Shown here in pieces: positions 27,986 to 35,008 of a stretch of DNA of 64,000 nt. The stretch spans positions 62,001 through 126,000 of the forward strand of contig NZ_OLMK01000036.1 in the NCBI RefSeq assembly GCF_900290235.1, in the 5' to 3' direction. The notes below the pieces were generated by a model. That model was not told where the DNA came from. It worked only from the letters and a program-made list of their open reading frames with translations, and did no database searches. The translations under genes were made by a program, and so were the position numbers. This DNA is from Streptomyces sp. MA5143a (GTDB lineage Bacteria; Actinomycetota; Actinomycetes; Streptomycetales; Streptomycetaceae). Every line of letters starts with the position of its first letter. Position 1 is the stretch's first letter.

Positions 27986-28021
27986 GTATCGGTCAAACCA
28001 CACGTACCGGTGAAACCAGAC
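27986..28021. repeat. Two 18-bp direct repeats in the divergent operon/chaplin promoter region
   Basis: GTATCGGTCAAACCACAC (27986-28003) is followed at once by GTACCGGTGAAACCAGAC (28004-28021), 15 of 18 bases identical. They lie between the leftward polysaccharide operon and the rightward chaplin. The period is close to two helical turns. They look like tandem binding sites for one regulator. Confidence 0.6.
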
Positions 28022-28158
28022 ATGCGTGTCGAAATAACAAAACCTTGGACTTAACGGATCACCCTTTCGGCGGCACAACTCCGGTGCGGGCCACGCGTTG
28101 ATCGGACGTCGGGCGCACCGCCCGGATGTACCGCGTCACTACCAAGGAGCACTTCCCC

Positions 28159-28401
28159 ATGTCGCGTATCGCGAAGGGCCTGGCCCTGACCTCCGTTGCC
28201 GCCACCGCCGTGGTGGGAACCGCCGGCATCGCCGCTGCCGACAGCGGCGCGAAGGGTGTCGCCGCCCACTCCCCGGGTGTGCTGTCGGGCAACGCCATCG
28301 AGGTCCCGATCCACATCCCGATCAACATCTGCGGCAACAGCGTCAACATCCTCGTCGGTGTACTGAACCCGGCGTTCGGCAACACCTGCATCAACCGCTG
28401 A
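28159..28401 (+). CDS. Short chaplin (ChpF-like)
   Basis: An 80-residue secreted chaplin. The signal peptide ends near AAADS, then GVAAHSPGVLSGNAIEVPIH and IPINICGNSVNILVGVLNP carry the amyloid-forming motif; the two cysteines are in ICGN and NTCINR. ATG 28159 is preferred to an upstream GTG-type start because AAGGAG sits nine bases before it and the signal peptide begins there. Divergent from the polysaccharide operon, with which it shares a 259-base control region. Confidence 0.92.
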   Translation: MSRIAKGLALTSVAATAVVGTAGIAAADSGAKGVAAHSPGVLSGNAIEVPIHIPINICGNSVNILVGVLNPAFGNTCINR

Positions 28402-28415
28402 CGCAGCCCCGGCTC

Positions 28416-28448
28416 CCGGCCGTCCTCCCCGAGTGGGAGGGCGGCCGG
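28416..28448 (+). terminator. Hairpin after the ChpF-like gene
   Basis: Fourteen-base arms CCGGCCGTCCTCCC / GGGAGGGCGGCCGG with one G-U type mismatch and a five-base loop, 14 bases after the chaplin stop. Confidence 0.7.
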
Positions 28449-28566
28449 TTCGCGTGGCCGTACCGAGGGGTGACTGACTACTTTCGGCTATGTATTAGTT
28501 GCGCATGGTGATGGGCGATTGAACGGTGAGAGCAGAAGCTGCCTCACCGATCGAAGGGAAACACCC

Positions 28567-29349
28567 ATGCGTGCTCCATCCGTTCGGCGCCTCGCGTCGT
28601 CGTCCCTCTGCGCCGCACTGGTGCTGGGCATCACCGCTCCCGCCGCCTCGGCGAGCGACCGCGACTCGAGTCATGACCGCACCCGGGTGACGGCCCCCGT
28701 CCCCGCCGCGGATGCGCTGATGACGCAAGTCGAGTCGCTGGACGACCTCACCCGCGCGCTGAAGCCGGTCACCGCGCTGCTCACTTCCGTCCTCCGGCAG
28801 GACGACGGTCAGCTGTCCGCCACGCAGGCGGCCCGGCTGGGCGGCGACGTCAAGAAGGCCCTTGCCGAACTCGCTCCCGGGGCTCCGCCGGCCCCGCCCG
28901 CCAAGCCGACCGCGCCTGGTGCCTCCGAACCCGTCAAGCCCACGAAACCCGGCAACTCGACCAAGCCCGTCAGGCCCGCCAAGCCCGCCAAGCCCGCGAA
29001 GCCCGCGAAGCCCATCGTCCCGGCCCCGGTGACCGGGCCGGGGGGAACGACGGTGCCGCGGCTCTGGACCTCGCCCGCGCTGTCCCTGCCCGGCGGAAGC
29101 GTCGCGCACGACCGGAACCCGATCGACCTCGAGCGCGCCGCGGTGGCCGACCTTCAGGAGAAGGTGAACGCCCTGCTCAGAGCCGCTACCTCTGGTGATC
29201 GTGCCCAGGTGACGCCCGCGGTCCGAGGCGTGCTGACCGGGACGGTCAACGTGGTGACCGCCGGTCTGGTCGGCGGCGGCCTACCGAAGGCGAGCCTGCC
29301 CGGTCTGGCCCCGCTGCAGCCGTCGGCCGGTGCCCCACGACCCTCCTGA
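28567..29349 (+). CDS. Secreted Pro/Lys-rich protein of unknown function
   Basis: A 260-residue exported protein I cannot assign. A signal peptide (SSLCAALVLGITAPAASA) is followed by a helical segment (about 45-100) and a low-complexity stretch with PAKP tandem repeats (about 118-155), then a second helical region (LERAAVADLQEKVNALLRAA) and a Gly/Pro-rich end. No cysteine follows the signal peptide. ATG 28567 has GAAGGGAAA upstream. The Pro-Lys stretch suits a cell-wall spacer, but there is no sortase motif. It lies between two chaplins in a surface-protein block. Confidence 0.72.
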   Translation: MRAPSVRRLASSSLCAALVLGITAPAASASDRDSSHDRTRVTAPVPAADALMTQVESLDDLTRALKPVTALLTSVLRQDDGQLSATQAARLGGDVKKALAELAPGAPPAPPAKPTAPGASEPVKPTKPGNSTKPVRPAKPAKPAKPAKPIVPAPVTGPGGTTVPRLWTSPALSLPGGSVAHDRNPIDLERAAVADLQEKVNALLRAATSGDRAQVTPAVRGVLTGTVNVVTAGLVGGGLPKASLPGLAPLQPSAGAPRPS

Positions 29350-29686
29350 CGACCGTGGAGAGTCATCCCTCTCCCGCGAGGAGCGGCGCCTGAGGCGAAG
29401 CAGGCGCCGCCGTCGGGTCGACCTTCCCGGGCTTCCGGCTCCGATCGAGCAGGACCCCTTCACGGTCGGCCCGACGGCTTTTCACGCGCTCATCGATTCA
29501 CCGGCACCGATCTCATAGGAGAATGTGACGCACCATTCGTTCGGGTGAGTTGTGCAATCCCCCACGCTCACGCGGTTTCTGCGGCGACCGGGGCTCGTTG
29601 GGCAGAGGGCAGGCGGATGCTCGGTCATTCCTCGCCTGTCGTGAATTGCCCCCGATCACATGAGTCGCCGAAAGGACATGCCTACA
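29350..29686. other. 337-base gap
   Basis: Apart from the hairpin at 29383-29410 I see no gene. The part from about 29500 to 29590 is less GC-rich than its surroundings (for example ATAGGAGAATGTGACG) and probably holds the promoter of the small secreted protein that follows; no confident -35/-10 pair is visible. Confidence 0.4.
29383..29410 (+). terminator. Hairpin after the Pro/Lys-rich secreted protein gene
   Basis: Perfect nine-base arms GCGGCGCCT / AGGCGCCGC with a 10-base loop, 33 bases after the stop codon. Confidence 0.6.
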
Positions 29687-29974
29687 ATGAATCCGCTGAA
29701 GGCCGCTGCTGTCGTCGCCGGTTCCCTCGCCATCGCCGGCGCGGCCGTTCCCGCACACGCCCAGAGCACGGACCTCACGCCCGCCAGTCTCGCCGGCGCC
29801 ATGAACAGCATCAGCAAGAGCTCGATCGACGTCGTCCCGATGCGGAACCAGTCGAACGCGCTCGACACGGAGAACAAGGGCTCCGTACTCAACGCGGTGA
29901 AGGACACGACGAACGCCCTCAATGCGAAGGGCGGCCCCACCAAGCTGCTGGGCGGTCTGCCCCTCCAGCGCTGA
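29687..29974 (+). CDS. Small secreted protein of unknown function
   Basis: A 95-residue exported protein. The signal peptide MNPLKAAAVVAGSLAIAGAA with cleavage after AHA releases a mature peptide of about 70 residues, rich in Ser, Asn and Leu, without cysteine. The mature part repeats the theme S(L/V)xxAxxxxxxxxxN-like in ASLAGAMNSISK and SVLNAVKDTTNALN, suggesting two amphipathic helices. AAAGGA lies 10 bases before ATG 29687; ATG 29678 is one base from it and less likely. It is not a rodlin or chaplin by sequence. Its company suggests a surface or spore-coat role. Confidence 0.65.
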   Translation: MNPLKAAAVVAGSLAIAGAAVPAHAQSTDLTPASLAGAMNSISKSSIDVVPMRNQSNALDTENKGSVLNAVKDTTNALNAKGGPTKLLGGLPLQR

Positions 29975-30067
29975 TCGGCTCACGGGAAGCGGTGGCGTGA
30001 CCCGCTCTCCTTGCATCCGAGCACGGGGAAATGATCCCGCCCGGACGAATCGCCCGCGCGGGCTTTC

Positions 30068-30102
30068 AGGGCCGACTCACGTCATGGGGTTGAGTCGGCC
30101 CT
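30068..30102 (+). terminator. Hairpin after the small secreted protein gene
   Basis: Perfect 12-base arms AGGGCCGACTCA / TGAGTCGGCCCT with an 11-base loop, 94 bases after the stop. It separates that gene from the VKOR cassette. Confidence 0.65.
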
Positions 30103-30242
30103 CAATGCTGTCCGCGAGTTGTACCCGAACGCGCCGATTAAGCTGCCGCCGTGAACTCGATGAGCGCCGTAATGCGCCCTTTTCGCACCGTTGGCCTTGC
30201 CGCATTGGTCGATGTCCTCCCGACCCGTGACCGGCGCTCCTG

Positions 30243-30875
30243 ATGGCGTCGGCGGCGCGGGCCGGCGGGGCGGCCGGTACCCATGAGCGCTCCCAGTGGA
30301 GGAAAGGCGCCCACCGTGGGCTCGCCCTGCTGCTGGTGATCACGGGCGCGGCCGGGCTGCTGGCCTCCTGGATCATCACGATCGACAAGTTCAAGCTGCT
30401 GGAGGACCCCACCTTCACACCTGGGTGCAGCCTGAATCCCGTCGTCTCCTGCGGCAACGTCATGGAGAGCGACCAGGCTTCGGCCTTCGGGTTTCCCAAC
30501 CCGATGCTGGGCCTGGTGACGTACGGCGTCGTCATCTGCGTCGGCGTGAGTCTGTGGGCCGGGGCGGAGTTTCCACGCTGGTACTGGCTCACCCTGAACG
30601 CCGGGATGTTCTTCGGTGTCGGCTTCTGTACCTGGCTGCAGTTCCAGTCCCTGTACCGGATCAACGCCCTGTGCCTGTGGTGCTGTCTGGCCTGGGCCGC
30701 CACGATCGTCATGTTCTGGTACGTGACGTCCTTCAACGTGCGGCACCGATTCCTGCCGGCGCCAGGCGCGTTGCGGGAATTGCTCAGGGAGTTCACCTGG
30801 GTCCTCGTGGTCGTACACACGGGAGTCATCGGCATGCTGGTGCTGACTCGGTGGTGGGATTTCTGGACCAGCTGA
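30243..30875 (+). CDS. Vitamin K epoxide reductase (VKOR) family protein
   Basis: A 210-residue membrane protein of the bacterial VKOR family, which passes electrons from a thioredoxin-like partner to quinone and so drives disulfide formation outside the membrane. Four to five helices are visible. The loop pair Cys62/Cys70 in PGCSLNPVVSCGNVM and the quinone-side CxxC Cys144/Cys147 in NALCLWCCLAW are all present. No fused thioredoxin domain follows, so a separate DsbA-like partner is required; none is in the window. No strong ribosome site precedes ATG 30243. It lies just upstream of a two-cysteine peptide gene and among chaplins, which also form disulfides. Confidence 0.88.
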   Translation: MASAARAGGAAGTHERSQWRKGAHRGLALLLVITGAAGLLASWIITIDKFKLLEDPTFTPGCSLNPVVSCGNVMESDQASAFGFPNPMLGLVTYGVVICVGVSLWAGAEFPRWYWLTLNAGMFFGVGFCTWLQFQSLYRINALCLWCCLAWAATIVMFWYVTSFNVRHRFLPAPGALRELLREFTWVLVVVHTGVIGMLVLTRWWDFWTS

Positions 30876-31013
30876 AGTGGTTTCCGGCCTCTGAAATGGG
30901 GCGACTACAGGTCGGCTTCCCTCGTTTGTCGTAACTTCTGGCCATCCGAGTGAACAGGCCTGGTGTCGATTAGCGTGGCCGCCGGTCCGGGTGTCTAATT
31001 TCTGTTCGCGGGC

Positions 31014-31029
31014 CACTGCAAAAGCAGTG
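31014..31029. promoter_or_regulatory. Inverted repeat upstream of the peptide precursor
   Basis: CACTGC-AAAA-GCAGTG is a perfect six-base dyad 34 bases before the start of the peptide gene. It could be an operator or part of the 5' leader structure. Confidence 0.45.
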
Positions 31030-31063
31030 TGTTCCATGTGAGAAATCGAGAGGAAGAAATTCC

Positions 31064-31303
31064 GTGTCGAAGATTAGCTTTGCAGAGCTGGACGCCCTGG
31101 CCGGCGAGATGCTTCCGGAGCGCGCGGTCCTGTCCACCGTCGTTCCGTTCCACGGCGGCGGCAACGACGGTGCCATCGCGAACAACGTGTGCGTCTCGCA
31201 GTCGACGCCCGGCAACCCCGGTGGCCTGCTCAACCTGGGCATCGGCGGTCACCCGGCGACCTCCAGCGTGACCTGCTCGCACGGTTCGACCGTCGCGTTC
31301 TGA
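31064..31303 (+). CDS. Putative ribosomally made peptide precursor (two cysteines)
   Basis: A 79-residue protein with no signal peptide. The first about 26 residues are acidic and helical (SFAELDALAGEMLPERAVLS), like a leader peptide. The rest is Gly/Asn/Ser/Thr-rich, with a GGGN turn at about 31-34, Cys43 (NNVCVSQ), NPGGLLNLGIGGHP, Cys70 (SVTCSHG) and a C-terminal aromatic residue. The shape fits a RiPP or bacteriocin precursor whose core holds one disulfide. The start is GTG 31064 with GAGGAA upstream. A hairpin follows directly, then an M50 peptidase gene. VKOR upstream could form the disulfide. The identity as precursor is inference; it could instead be a small structural surface peptide. 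Confidence 0.65.
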   Translation: MSKISFAELDALAGEMLPERAVLSTVVPFHGGGNDGAIANNVCVSQSTPGNPGGLLNLGIGGHPATSSVTCSHGSTVAF

Positions 31304-31308
31304 TCGGC

Positions 31309-31340
31309 AACGGCCCGGGGGCCTCTGGCCCCCGGCCGTT
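31309..31340 (+). terminator. Intrinsic hairpin between precursor and M50 peptidase genes
   Basis: Arms of 15 and 14 bases (AACGGCCCGGGGGCC / GGCCCCCGGCCGTT, one bulged C) with a three-base loop, five bases after the precursor stop. Such a partial terminator would make much more precursor mRNA than peptidase mRNA, as is common in RiPP operons. Confidence 0.75.
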
Positions 31341-31343
31341 GAC

Positions 31344-31365
31344 TTTGCACTGAATCTAGTGCAAA
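31344..31365. promoter_or_regulatory. Eight-base dyad upstream of the M50 peptidase gene
   Basis: TTTGCACT-GAATCT-AGTGCAAA is a perfect inverted repeat with a six-base spacer, just after the terminator. The size and symmetry suit a repressor operator for a second promoter serving the peptidase gene. Confidence 0.5.
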
Positions 31366-31625
31366 GGTCCGCTTCCGGGGCATGATGCGGTGCCCGGTGC
31401 CGACACCAACGGCGCCGTGGCACCGCTTCTCGGCGTGGTCCTTTGATCCTGCCGCCGCCCCTCCACAAGCTGTACATCCCTGCAGCCCGCCGCGTTCACC
31501 GTGACGGAAGTACCGGTGCTCTTGCCTTCTTGCGGTACCGGGACTCCGTTCGTCGGCGGCGCGAGAATGCCCGTCGCGGGCAGTGCGGGACGCACACCGG
31601 CCTCCGCGAAACCCCCGACGGGAAA

Positions 31626-33275
31626 GTGTCCCCTTGGGAGATCGCCATCAGTACGCAAGCACCCACACCGGTCGAGAAAGAGCCGCCTGCCCCAGCCGGG
31701 GCAGTGCCCATGCTCACCGAGGGAACGGAACTGGTGGGCGAGTTCGCCGGTTCCGGATACCGTCACCCTCCGCACCTGGTGCACCGCTTCGACGGGCAGG
31801 TCATCAATCTGCCCGCCCTGCTCTACGAGACCGCCAAGAGTGTGGAGCGGCACCAGGACAGCGCGGCGGAATCCGGGTCCACCGCACACCTCCTCGCCTG
31901 TGTGGCGCAGGAACTCACCCGGACCACAGGCCGTGAGTTCACCGCAGAACACGTGGCCTACGTGCTCGACAACAAGCTGGCGCCGCTGGGGATCACCACA
32001 CGAAGCGACGGAACCGTGGCCGACTTCGCCAAGGCGGCACACCCGTTCCTCGGTCTCCGCTACCGCGCCGCAGTGGTCTCCGAAGGCGCCACGTGGGTCA
32101 TCGCGGGAATGTTCGCCTGGCTGTTCCAGCCCTTCCTCGTACTCATGGCCGTCTCGACGTTTCTGGCCATGGAGATCTGGCTGTTCTCCACCGCGAACAC
32201 GGGCCTCGCCATGACCCGGGTCATGGCCGACCCCGGCGGCATTCTCGCCATGCTGGGACTGACACTCGCCTCTGCCGCATTCCACGAGGTCGGACATGCC
32301 GCGGCCTGCCGTTACGGCAAGGTGCGCCCAGGGGCCATGGGGTGCGGCGTGTATCTGGTGTGGCCGGCCTTCTACACCGACGTCACCAGCTCCTATCGAC
32401 TTGACCGCGTCGGACGACTACGCACCGACCTGGGCGGCGTGTACTTCAACAGCCTGTTCGTGCTGGGCATGATCACGCTGTATCTGTACCGTCCGTCCCC
32501 GGTACTGCTCGCGGCGATCCTGCTGGTCAACCTGGAAATGTTCCAGCAGTTGCTGCCGACCCTCCGTTTCGACGGCTACTACATCGTCTCCGACCTGGTC
32601 GGTATCCCGGACCTGTTCAAGTACATCGGGCCCATCCTGCGGCGTACCGTCCTGCGGCGTCCGCCGGAAGAGCGGCTCGCGGCCCTCAAGCGGTGGCCTC
32701 AGGTCGTCGTCACCGTCTGGGTGCTGGTCGTCCTGCCCGTCCTCGCCCTGCAACTCGGCGTCATCCTGTTCCATCTGCCCCAGATGGCGACCACGGCATG
32801 GACCACCGCCACCACGCTCGTCACCAACGCAGGCGAGGGCGACGCACCCGTGCTGGGTACCGTGGCCGCCTACGTGCAGATCCTCTTCCTGCTGCTGCCG
32901 CTGCTCGGCATCCTGCTCATCCTGTGGCAACTGGGCAGTCTGGTCGTCCGAACGCTACGCAAGCGCTACGGCAGGAACGCGAACCGGCCGCAGGACCGCC
33001 GACACCGCTGGCACGGCACGCTCTCCCTGCTGCTCTGGGGACTCATCGCCACCGCCGTGCTCGCCGCGGCCTACCTGCTGTGGAACCTGGCGCGCCCCAC
33101 GACGGGACTGTCGACGGACCGGTGGATCGGCTCCGGGCGCGTCGAGCGGTCCTCGGGCCCCACCACCGCCGGCCACGGCCACGCCTTCCTGCGGAACCCC
33201 GGCAGTGCGACGGCCGACACCGACACCGACGGCGACACCGACAGCGCACCCGAACGAGTTCTGCTCACTGACTGA
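31626..33275 (+). CDS. M50-family membrane zinc metallopeptidase (YydH-like)
   Basis: About 549 residues. The N-terminal cytoplasmic part (LTEGTELVGEFAGSG; FDGQVINLPALLYETAKSVE; EFTAEHVAYVLDNKLAPLGI) looks like a PqqD-type winged-helix element. The membrane part has about ten helices, with the zinc site HEVGH in SAAFHEVGHAAACRYGK and the third-ligand region LLPTLRFDGYYIVSDLVGIP. This is the pattern of peptide zinc metalloproteases found with RiPP genes. The tail is Asp/Thr-rich. The start is uncertain: GTG 31626 is used here; the natural-looking N-terminus STQAPTPVEKEPPAP begins at an ATC (31647) six bases after GGGAG; the frame stays open upstream to 31443. Confidence 0.82.
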   Translation: MSPWEIAISTQAPTPVEKEPPAPAGAVPMLTEGTELVGEFAGSGYRHPPHLVHRFDGQVINLPALLYETAKSVERHQDSAAESGSTAHLLACVAQELTRTTGREFTAEHVAYVLDNKLAPLGITTRSDGTVADFAKAAHPFLGLRYRAAVVSEGATWVIAGMFAWLFQPFLVLMAVSTFLAMEIWLFSTANTGLAMTRVMADPGGILAMLGLTLASAAFHEVGHAAACRYGKVRPGAMGCGVYLVWPAFYTDVTSSYRLDRVGRLRTDLGGVYFNSLFVLGMITLYLYRPSPVLLAAILLVNLEMFQQLLPTLRFDGYYIVSDLVGIPDLFKYIGPILRRTVLRRPPEERLAALKRWPQVVVTVWVLVVLPVLALQLGVILFHLPQMATTAWTTATTLVTNAGEGDAPVLGTVAAYVQILFLLLPLLGILLILWQLGSLVVRTLRKRYGRNANRPQDRRHRWHGTLSLLLWGLIATAVLAAAYLLWNLARPTTGLSTDRWIGSGRVERSSGPTTAGHGHAFLRNPGSATADTDTDGDTDSAPERVLLTD

Positions 33276-33758
33276 GCCACTCGCCCGGGACGCTGCTCCG
33301 TCCCTGACGGACACCCACCGCTGAACCCCGCGCGTGATACGAGCGGGGTTCAGCGCCGAGTGGAGTCCGAGGAGCGATCGTCGTCGCGATGCGATGAACG
33401 GGAATGAGGTACGAACGACTAATGGGTCGGTTGGGGGTATCCCGCGTCGAGAGCGACGGAAACCGGGCCGGACCTCGTTGTCCGGTACGGACATCGGGCT
33501 TTCGAACCCGACCGCCGACCCTTGGAAGGGACCGCGCCGAGATGAAGTCGCACCCCGGAGGAACCCTTACCGCCGTTGTCGCCTTCGATGGGTTCGGGAA
33601 GGCCCGGGGACCGGCTCCCCGAGCCTTCCGCGCAATCCTGGCCGGTGCGGGACGGGGCCCGGGCGACGGTCGCGGCGTCGGTCGTACGGGTACGGCTGAG
33701 CCCCCGGCGGTCGGACACCACCGGGGGCTCAGCCGTTGGCCGTTGCGGCTCTGACGTG
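33276..33758. other. 483-base gap
   Basis: No convincing gene on either strand; the short open frames here lack family features and ribosome sites. The right end holds the strong hairpin at 33692-33736 that serves the leftward chaplin gene. GC is a little lower than in the flanking genes around 33390-33480. Confidence 0.45.
33692..33736 (-). terminator. Hairpin after the ChpG-like gene
   Basis: Perfect 16-base arms (ACGGCTGAGCCCCCGG and its complement) with a 13-base loop, 22 bases beyond the leftward chaplin stop. Confidence 0.8.
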
Positions 33759-34079
33759 TCAGTGGCCGTGGCCGTAGCTCTTCTTCTTGCCCTTGCCGTC
33801 GTCCTTCTTCTCGTCCTTCTTGTCGTGCTTCTTGTCGTGGTCTTCGTTGATGCAGGTGTTACCGAAGGCGGGGTTCAGCAGGCCGACGATGTTCACGGTG
33901 TTGCCGCAGAGGTTGATCGGCACGTGAATGGGCACCTGGACGACATTGCCCGACAGGACGCCGGGCGAGCCGATGGCCGCACCGCGGGCGTCCGCGTCGG
34001 CCGAGGCCAGCCCGGCCCCGCTGAGGACCAGGACGGAAGTACCCAGAGCGACGGTGGTCACCTTCACCATGCGAGACAT
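33759..34079 (-). CDS. Short chaplin with charged C-terminal tail (ChpG-like)
   Basis: A 106-residue chaplin. A signal peptide ends near LASADA, then GSPGVLSGNVVQVPIHVPIN and LCGNTVNIVGLLNPAFGNTC form the chaplin domain with both cysteines. After the normal end (INEDHD) comes an extra stretch of about 25 residues made almost only of Lys, Asp, Glu, Gly and His (KKHDKKDEKKDDGKGKKK, then SYGHGH). Short chaplins normally stop at this point, so the tail is unusual. ATG 34079 has GGGAG five to eight bases upstream; GTG 34082 is adjacent. Confidence 0.9.
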   Translation of the reverse strand: MSRMVKVTTVALGTSVLVLSGAGLASADADARGAAIGSPGVLSGNVVQVPIHVPINLCGNTVNIVGLLNPAFGNTCINEDHDKKHDKKDEKKDDGKGKKKSYGHGH

Positions 34080-34291
34080 CACGTTCTCCCTTTGAATCGA
34101 TGAGGCCCAGCCACCCGAACGCGACCGGACGTTTCCTCAACGCGGTTACGGACGTTGGGTCACGGCGTTCATCCTGGAATCACCCGCTTTGCACGCGGAT
34201 TCCGCTGCGCGGCTGTCCTACGCATGGAGGGGCCGACGCCCGCGGTGAAATCGGGTGCGCCTCCAGGACCACGGTGGCTAGCCTTCCGCGC

Positions 34292-35008
34292 ATGACTACC
34301 GACCCGTTGATCCGCCTGTTCACCGACGAGGGCAGGGCCCGTGCGTTCGCCGCCGTGGTTCTCGGCGCGGACACCCCTGCCAAGGTCGGCGAGGCGGCGG
34401 GGCTGGCCCCGAAGGACACCGCTGCGGCGCTGCGGCGGCTCCAGGCCTCGGGTGTGATCTCGGAGGGTTCCACCGGGCTGAGCGTCGCCTACGGGGCGTT
34501 CAGGGAGCGCGCGAGGGAGGAGCGGTTCGTCGCGCGGGGCGGGGACGGCGCGCCGGACACCCGTTCCGGTGACGACCGCACCGAGTCCGTACTGCGGACC
34601 TTCCTGCGTGACGGGCGTCTGGTGCGCCTGCCCGCCCAATGGCAGCGCAAGCTCGTCGTGATCCGGCACATCGCGGAGCGCACCTTCGAGCCGGGCGTCG
34701 AGTACCCGGAGCGCGAGGTCAACGAGAAGCTGCGCGCCTGGTGCGAGGACGCGCCGGTGGACCATGTGACGCTGAGGCGGTACCTGGTGGATCTGGGCCA
34801 CCTTCGGAGAGTTCGGGTACTACTGGGTGCCCGAGAGCGCGAACGCGGCGTAGCGCGCGGTCGGTACGCCGTGGTGGGCACCGGTTCCCGGCCGCCCGGT
34901 GCCGGGACCTTCGACAGCCCTCGACCCACCGCTCCCGGTCGTCAACCCAGCAGTCGTACGGGGGAACCCGCCAGGTACGCCCGGATGTCCTCGACCGCCT
35001 GGCCGTAG
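34292..35008 (+). CDS. DUF2087 (ArsR-like winged helix) protein with apparent 3' frameshift
   Basis: The first about 172 residues form a helix-turn-helix-like N-terminal half (ADTPAKVGEAAGLAPKDTAA, then LRRLQASGVISEG) and a DUF2087 domain (RKLVVIRHIAERTFEPGVEY, REVNEKLRAWCEDAPVDHVT, LRRYLVDLGHLRR). The domain should then end in a short strand with aromatic residues. In frame it becomes Arg-rich nonsense that runs 67 bases into the convergent dehydrogenase gene. Dropping one base near 34807-34809 restores EFGYYWVPESANAA and a stop at 34851-34853, the expected end. So the gene carries a one-base insertion, real or artefact. Function is not known; a DNA-binding role is possible. Confidence 0.75.
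   Translation: MTTDPLIRLFTDEGRARAFAAVVLGADTPAKVGEAAGLAPKDTAAALRRLQASGVISEGSTGLSVAYGAFRERAREERFVARGGDGAPDTRSGDDRTESVLRTFLRDGRLVRLPAQWQRKLVVIRHIAERTFEPGVEYPEREVNEKLRAWCEDAPVDHVTLRRYLVDLGHLRRVRVLLGARERERGVARGRYAVVGTGSRPPGAGTFDSPRPTAPGRQPSSRTGEPARYARMSSTAWP

Noticed and set aside
31064..31303. Lanthipeptide or lasso precursor
   Set aside because: No LanB/LanM/LanKC, lasso cyclase or B-protein gene lies in the window, and the core has only two cysteines far apart.
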